This document shows positions 61,766 through 64,000 of a stretch of DNA of 64,000 bases, in pieces; the first letter of the stretch is position 1; every line of letters starts with the position of its first letter. The translations under genes were made by a program, and so were the position numbers. Under the pieces are notes generated by a model. The model made no database searches, was not told the DNA's origin, and saw only the letters and a program-made list of their open reading frames with translations. This DNA is from Fredinandcohnia onubensis (GTDB lineage: Bacteria > Bacillota > Bacilli > Bacillales > Bacillaceae_L). The stretch is from assembly GCF_002734215.1 (NCBI RefSeq), contig NZ_NSEB01000001.1, forward strand, positions 1 through 64,000, in the 5' to 3' direction.

Positions 61766-63665
61766 GTTGCTTCACCCCCATCTCTTGTTGTAATTGATGT
61801 AAAAACGCAAAACAATTTGTGCCAATATGGATAAAATCACTGATTCCCCCATTTAGAAAATGTGCCTCATCATCCGGTTTTCCAGCTAAAAAGAAGCGCA
61901 AGTCTTGGTTGAATTCTTTTAGTTCACCACATATTCTTAGAGCCATTTCTTTGTATGATTCGTCCTTCCCACAGAATACAAAAGTTTTAAGATTCATAGC
62001 CTTTGCACCTGCAATAGCTTCTTCAACTTTCAGATACCCATCATTTTTCAAAACTTGGAAACCTCCTGCCTCAAAGAACCCAGTAATGAAGTCTGCTCTT
62101 GGTTTATGTTCAGGGATTGGACCTAAATTTACTATACCAACTCTAGGACGTTCACCAGTAGCCCGAAGATAATCCTCTGAAGCTTTTCTCAGTAGTTCAA
62201 AGCTTTCCGAAATTCTTACTGATGGAATTGGATTGATTAAAAAGGAAGACTCTGAGCTTTGCTTTTTGTCTTTTTGGTCTATTTCACCAATCGATGTTTC
62301 TTGAATATTAGCATACATATTCGTGCCGACAATTTTATCTCTTCGGAGGTTTACATTTTTTTGTCTTTCCGATAGAACAGTTGAAATACTTTCTTGAACT
62401 CTTCCTGATTTTAAAGCTTCCAGCATTCCACCCTGAGACTCAATTTCATTTAATAGCCCCCATGCGCTCTCTGCCAGTTCGTTTGTCAAGGCTTCGACAT
62501 ACCAAGAGCCGCCTGCAGGGTCAATCACCCTATTTAAAAAGGATTCCTCGTGAAGAATCGCTTGTGTGTTTCTTGCAATTCTTCTCGAAAAAGAGTCCGA
62601 ACTCTTGATAGGTTCATCAAATGCAGAAACGTGTAGGCTATCGATTCCACCAACAATTGCAGAAAAAGCTTCGGTAGTAGAACGTAGCATATTCACATAT
62701 GGGTCGTGAATTGTTTTTGTAAATGCTGAGGTTCTTGCATGGATATGCATTTTTGAGGAATCTTCATTTCCTCCGTAAGCTTCAATAACTGTCGACCAAA
62801 TCATCCTTGCAGCTCTTATTTTCGCAATTTCCATAAATACATTTGAACCAATTGAAAAAGTAAACGTCATACGTTGTGCTATTTCATCAATTGAATGCTT
62901 TCTATCGAGTAATTCGCATATATATTCAATCCCAGTACCGATTGTATAAGCAAGTTCTTGTACCGCATTTGCGCCACCGTTATGATAAGGTGACCCTTTG
63001 ACAAGAATCGTTCTCAAATTGGGTTGTTTCTCTGTTGCCCACTTTATAGACTCTGATAATTGTTCATAGGCAACTTCAAGTTTTGAAGGTAGCTGTCCAT
63101 TTTCGGCTAGTATCGCGAGTGGGTCCATCCCGATCGTTCCTGTGAGAGAATCTTCTTTTGCATAAGATTCAATCAGTGATAAAAAAGGCAACAATTCCGT
63201 TTGTACATCAATTAAGACTGGTGTATTTGACAATGAGATGCCATCAAAGGCTTCATGCATATCGTTTTCGTTATGTAAGGCCAGTCCCTCTCTCGGGTTA
63301 TTTTCCGTTCGCAATGTAAAATGGATCATCGTTTGCCCATGTAGAAGTGCTTCCTTTAACGCGTTGTTGAATTCTATAGGCGTTTGTATGTCTATTTCCT
63401 GACTCACATGCCATGGGTTGTTCACGTATCCAGTAGGTTTTGAACCACGCACTGTTGAGCCTTCTCCAGGCATATCTTTTAGAAACGGTATATGCTGAAT
63501 GTCTTCCTTTGTATAAATAGGTTTTAGTGTAATTTTTTCATATGTTTTTTTATGTAATTTTTCAAGAGGCTTTCCTTTTAATGATTTTTCTGCTTCCTGT
63601 TTCCATGTCTCATAATCTATGGATGGGAAGGTAATATCTTGGTATTTTTTCGATTTATTTGTCAC
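61758..63665 (-). CDS. mutA: Methylmalonyl-CoA mutase, small subunit
   Basis: 635 aa paralogue of mutB, non-catalytic partner: [22 protein letters not shown] and [25 protein letters not shown] resemble the large subunit, but the cobalamin ligand motif DxHxxG is absent ([19 protein letters not shown] instead). GTG at 63665 chosen because AGGGGGA lies 7 nt upstream; a TTG eleven codons earlier is less likely. First gene of mutA-mutB-meaB. Confidence 0.94.
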   Translation of the reverse strand: MTNKSKKYQDITFPSIDYETWKQEAEKSLKGKPLEKLHKKTYEKITLKPIYTKEDIQHIPFLKDMPGEGSTVRGSKPTGYVNNPWHVSQEIDIQTPIEFNNALKEALLHGQTMIHFTLRTENNPREGLALHNENDMHEAFDGISLSNTPVLIDVQTELLPFLSLIESYAKEDSLTGTIGMDPLAILAENGQLPSKLEVAYEQLSESIKWATEKQPNLRTILVKGSPYHNGGANAVQELAYTIGTGIEYICELLDRKHSIDEIAQRMTFTFSIGSNVFMEIAKIRAARMIWSTVIEAYGGNEDSSKMHIHARTSAFTKTIHDPYVNMLRSTTEAFSAIVGGIDSLHVSAFDEPIKSSDSFSRRIARNTQAILHEESFLNRVIDPAGGSWYVEALTNELAESAWGLLNEIESQGGMLEALKSGRVQESISTVLSERQKNVNLRRDKIVGTNMYANIQETSIGEIDQKDKKQSSESSFLINPIPSVRISESFELLRKASEDYLRATGERPRVGIVNLGPIPEHKPRADFITGFFEAGGFQVLKNDGYLKVEEAIAGAKAMNLKTFVFCGKDESYKEMALRICGELKEFNQDLRFFLAGKPDDEAHFLNGGISDFIHIGTNCFAFLHQLQQEMGVKQHG

Positions 63666-63703
63666 AAGGATTCCCCCTACCTTCGTAATCGTTTTCAACT
63701 ATA

Positions 63704-63732
63704 ATTTTAGTATATAAAATGGGATGTCGCAA
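63704..63732 (-). promoter_or_regulatory. Candidate sigma-A promoter of mutA-mutB-meaB
   Basis: Minus strand TTGCGA (63732-63727), 17-nt spacer, TAAAAT (63709-63704), 39 nt before the mutA GTG. Confidence 0.5.
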
Positions 63733-63742
63733 TGAATAGATA

Positions 63743-63775
63743 AAAGTTAAAAGACACTGCCTAGGCAATGTCTTT
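63743..63775 (-). terminator. Terminator after the E2 gene
   Basis: Minus strand AAGACATTGCC / GGCAGTGTCTT stem (one mismatch) followed by a T-rich run. It separates the E2 transcription unit from mutA. Confidence 0.75.
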
Positions 63776-64000
63776 AGTAAATAGATGTATTTTCTTTTGT
63801 GGTAGTTTCAATGATTTCCTTGACTCGTGCTAAGAATCGTCCTGCAATAAGTCCGTCTAACACACGGTGGTCAAGAGACATACAGAGATTCACCATATCA
63901 CGAACGGCAATCATTCCATTAATGATTACTGGTCGTTGTACGATTGATTCAACCTGCAAAATGGCTGCTTGTGGATAATTGATAATCCCCATTGACTGGA
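63774..64000 (-). CDS. bkdB: Branched-chain 2-oxoacid dehydrogenase E2 (dihydrolipoyl acyltransferase), C-terminal part only
   Basis: The last 75 codons; the frame continues past the window edge (..QSMGIINYPQAA). The catalytic motif HRVLDG in MSLDHRVLDGLIAGRFLARVK identifies the acyltransferase core. B. subtilis bkdB/bfmBB lies beside this region. It would produce acyl-CoA from Val, Leu and Ile keto acids, feeding the mutase and HMG-CoA lyase pathways here. Truncated by the window, not by mutation. Confidence 0.9.
   Translation of the reverse strand, partial: QSMGIINYPQAAILQVESIVQRPVIINGMIAVRDMVNLCMSLDHRVLDGLIAGRFLARVKEIIETTTKENTSIY

Overview
The window reads as chromosomal DNA of a spore-forming, low-GC Bacillaceae bacterium. 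It holds the complete sporulation operon dacF-spoIIAA-spoIIAB-sigF, spoIIM, and the tiny MciZ and Prli42 genes. The gene order follows the Bacillus subtilis yqi/yqj/yqk region (brxB, artPQR, yqjA, yqjC-E, polY, zwf, rnz, namA, proI, yqjP-Q, yqjW-X, yqkB-F, nudF, fur, xerD, deoB, pupG, dacF, spoIIA). Methylmalonyl-CoA mutase, a ketone-body gene cluster and several dispersed repeats argue for a Bacillus relative (Neobacillus, Cytobacillus or Mesobacillus type) rather than B. subtilis itself. That placement is inference.

Layout. 1-9.2 kb, minus strand: sporulation sigma-F module with sigma-H- and sigma-F-type promoters, then nucleoside salvage (pdp, pupG, deoB), XerD recombinase, a YqzK-type protein, Fur and SpoIIM. 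9.2-10.0 kb: intergenic array of about 150-bp repeats. 10-17.2 kb: endonuclease-Q-like protein, NudF, MciZ, aldo/keto reductase, and acetoacetate metabolism (scoAB, thiolase, divergent HMG-CoA lyase). 17.2-25 kb: RND exporter, hydrolase, Fe-S-related small proteins, a dihydroorotate-dehydrogenase-like/membrane fusion, a GNAT. 25-30 kb: iron island with two Fur boxes between a ferredoxin-NADP-reductase-like gene and a four-gene siderophore ABC importer. 30-36 kb: LexA-type SOS operon (uvrX-yqjX) split by a dispersed repeat, glutathionyl-hydroquinone-reductase-like protein, a 53-bp tandem array, SDR and metallo-beta-lactamase proteins. 36-42 kb, plus strand: T-box-controlled proI, MFS transporter, two exported proteins, NamA. 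42-52 kb: SNF2 helicase, NfrA, RNase Z, G6P dehydrogenase, Y-family polymerase, solo CheW, PepT-like peptidase. 52-64 kb: propionyl-CoA/methylmalonyl-CoA pathway (pccB, mce, mutAB, meaB) interleaved with prli42, yqjA, artPQR and brxB, ending in the 3' end of the branched-chain 2-oxoacid dehydrogenase E2 gene.

How it fits together. The right end, together with scoAB/thiolase/HMG-CoA lyase, can move branched-chain amino-acid and odd-chain acyl carbon to succinyl-CoA and acetyl-CoA. The left end couples spore-compartment sigma factor control to FtsZ inhibition (MciZ) and engulfment (SpoIIM). Iron supply and SOS mutagenesis each have recognisable operators.

The least explained items are: (i) a hairpin module present in two different dispersed repeats with compensatory stem changes; (ii) a 53-bp tandem array of 8.4 units built from two related half-units; (iii) a dihydroorotate-dehydrogenase-like barrel fused to a duplicated membrane domain; (iv) a 14-bp perfect palindrome next to the ribosome site of mce. 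No CRISPR array, rRNA, tRNA, prophage or insertion sequence was seen.
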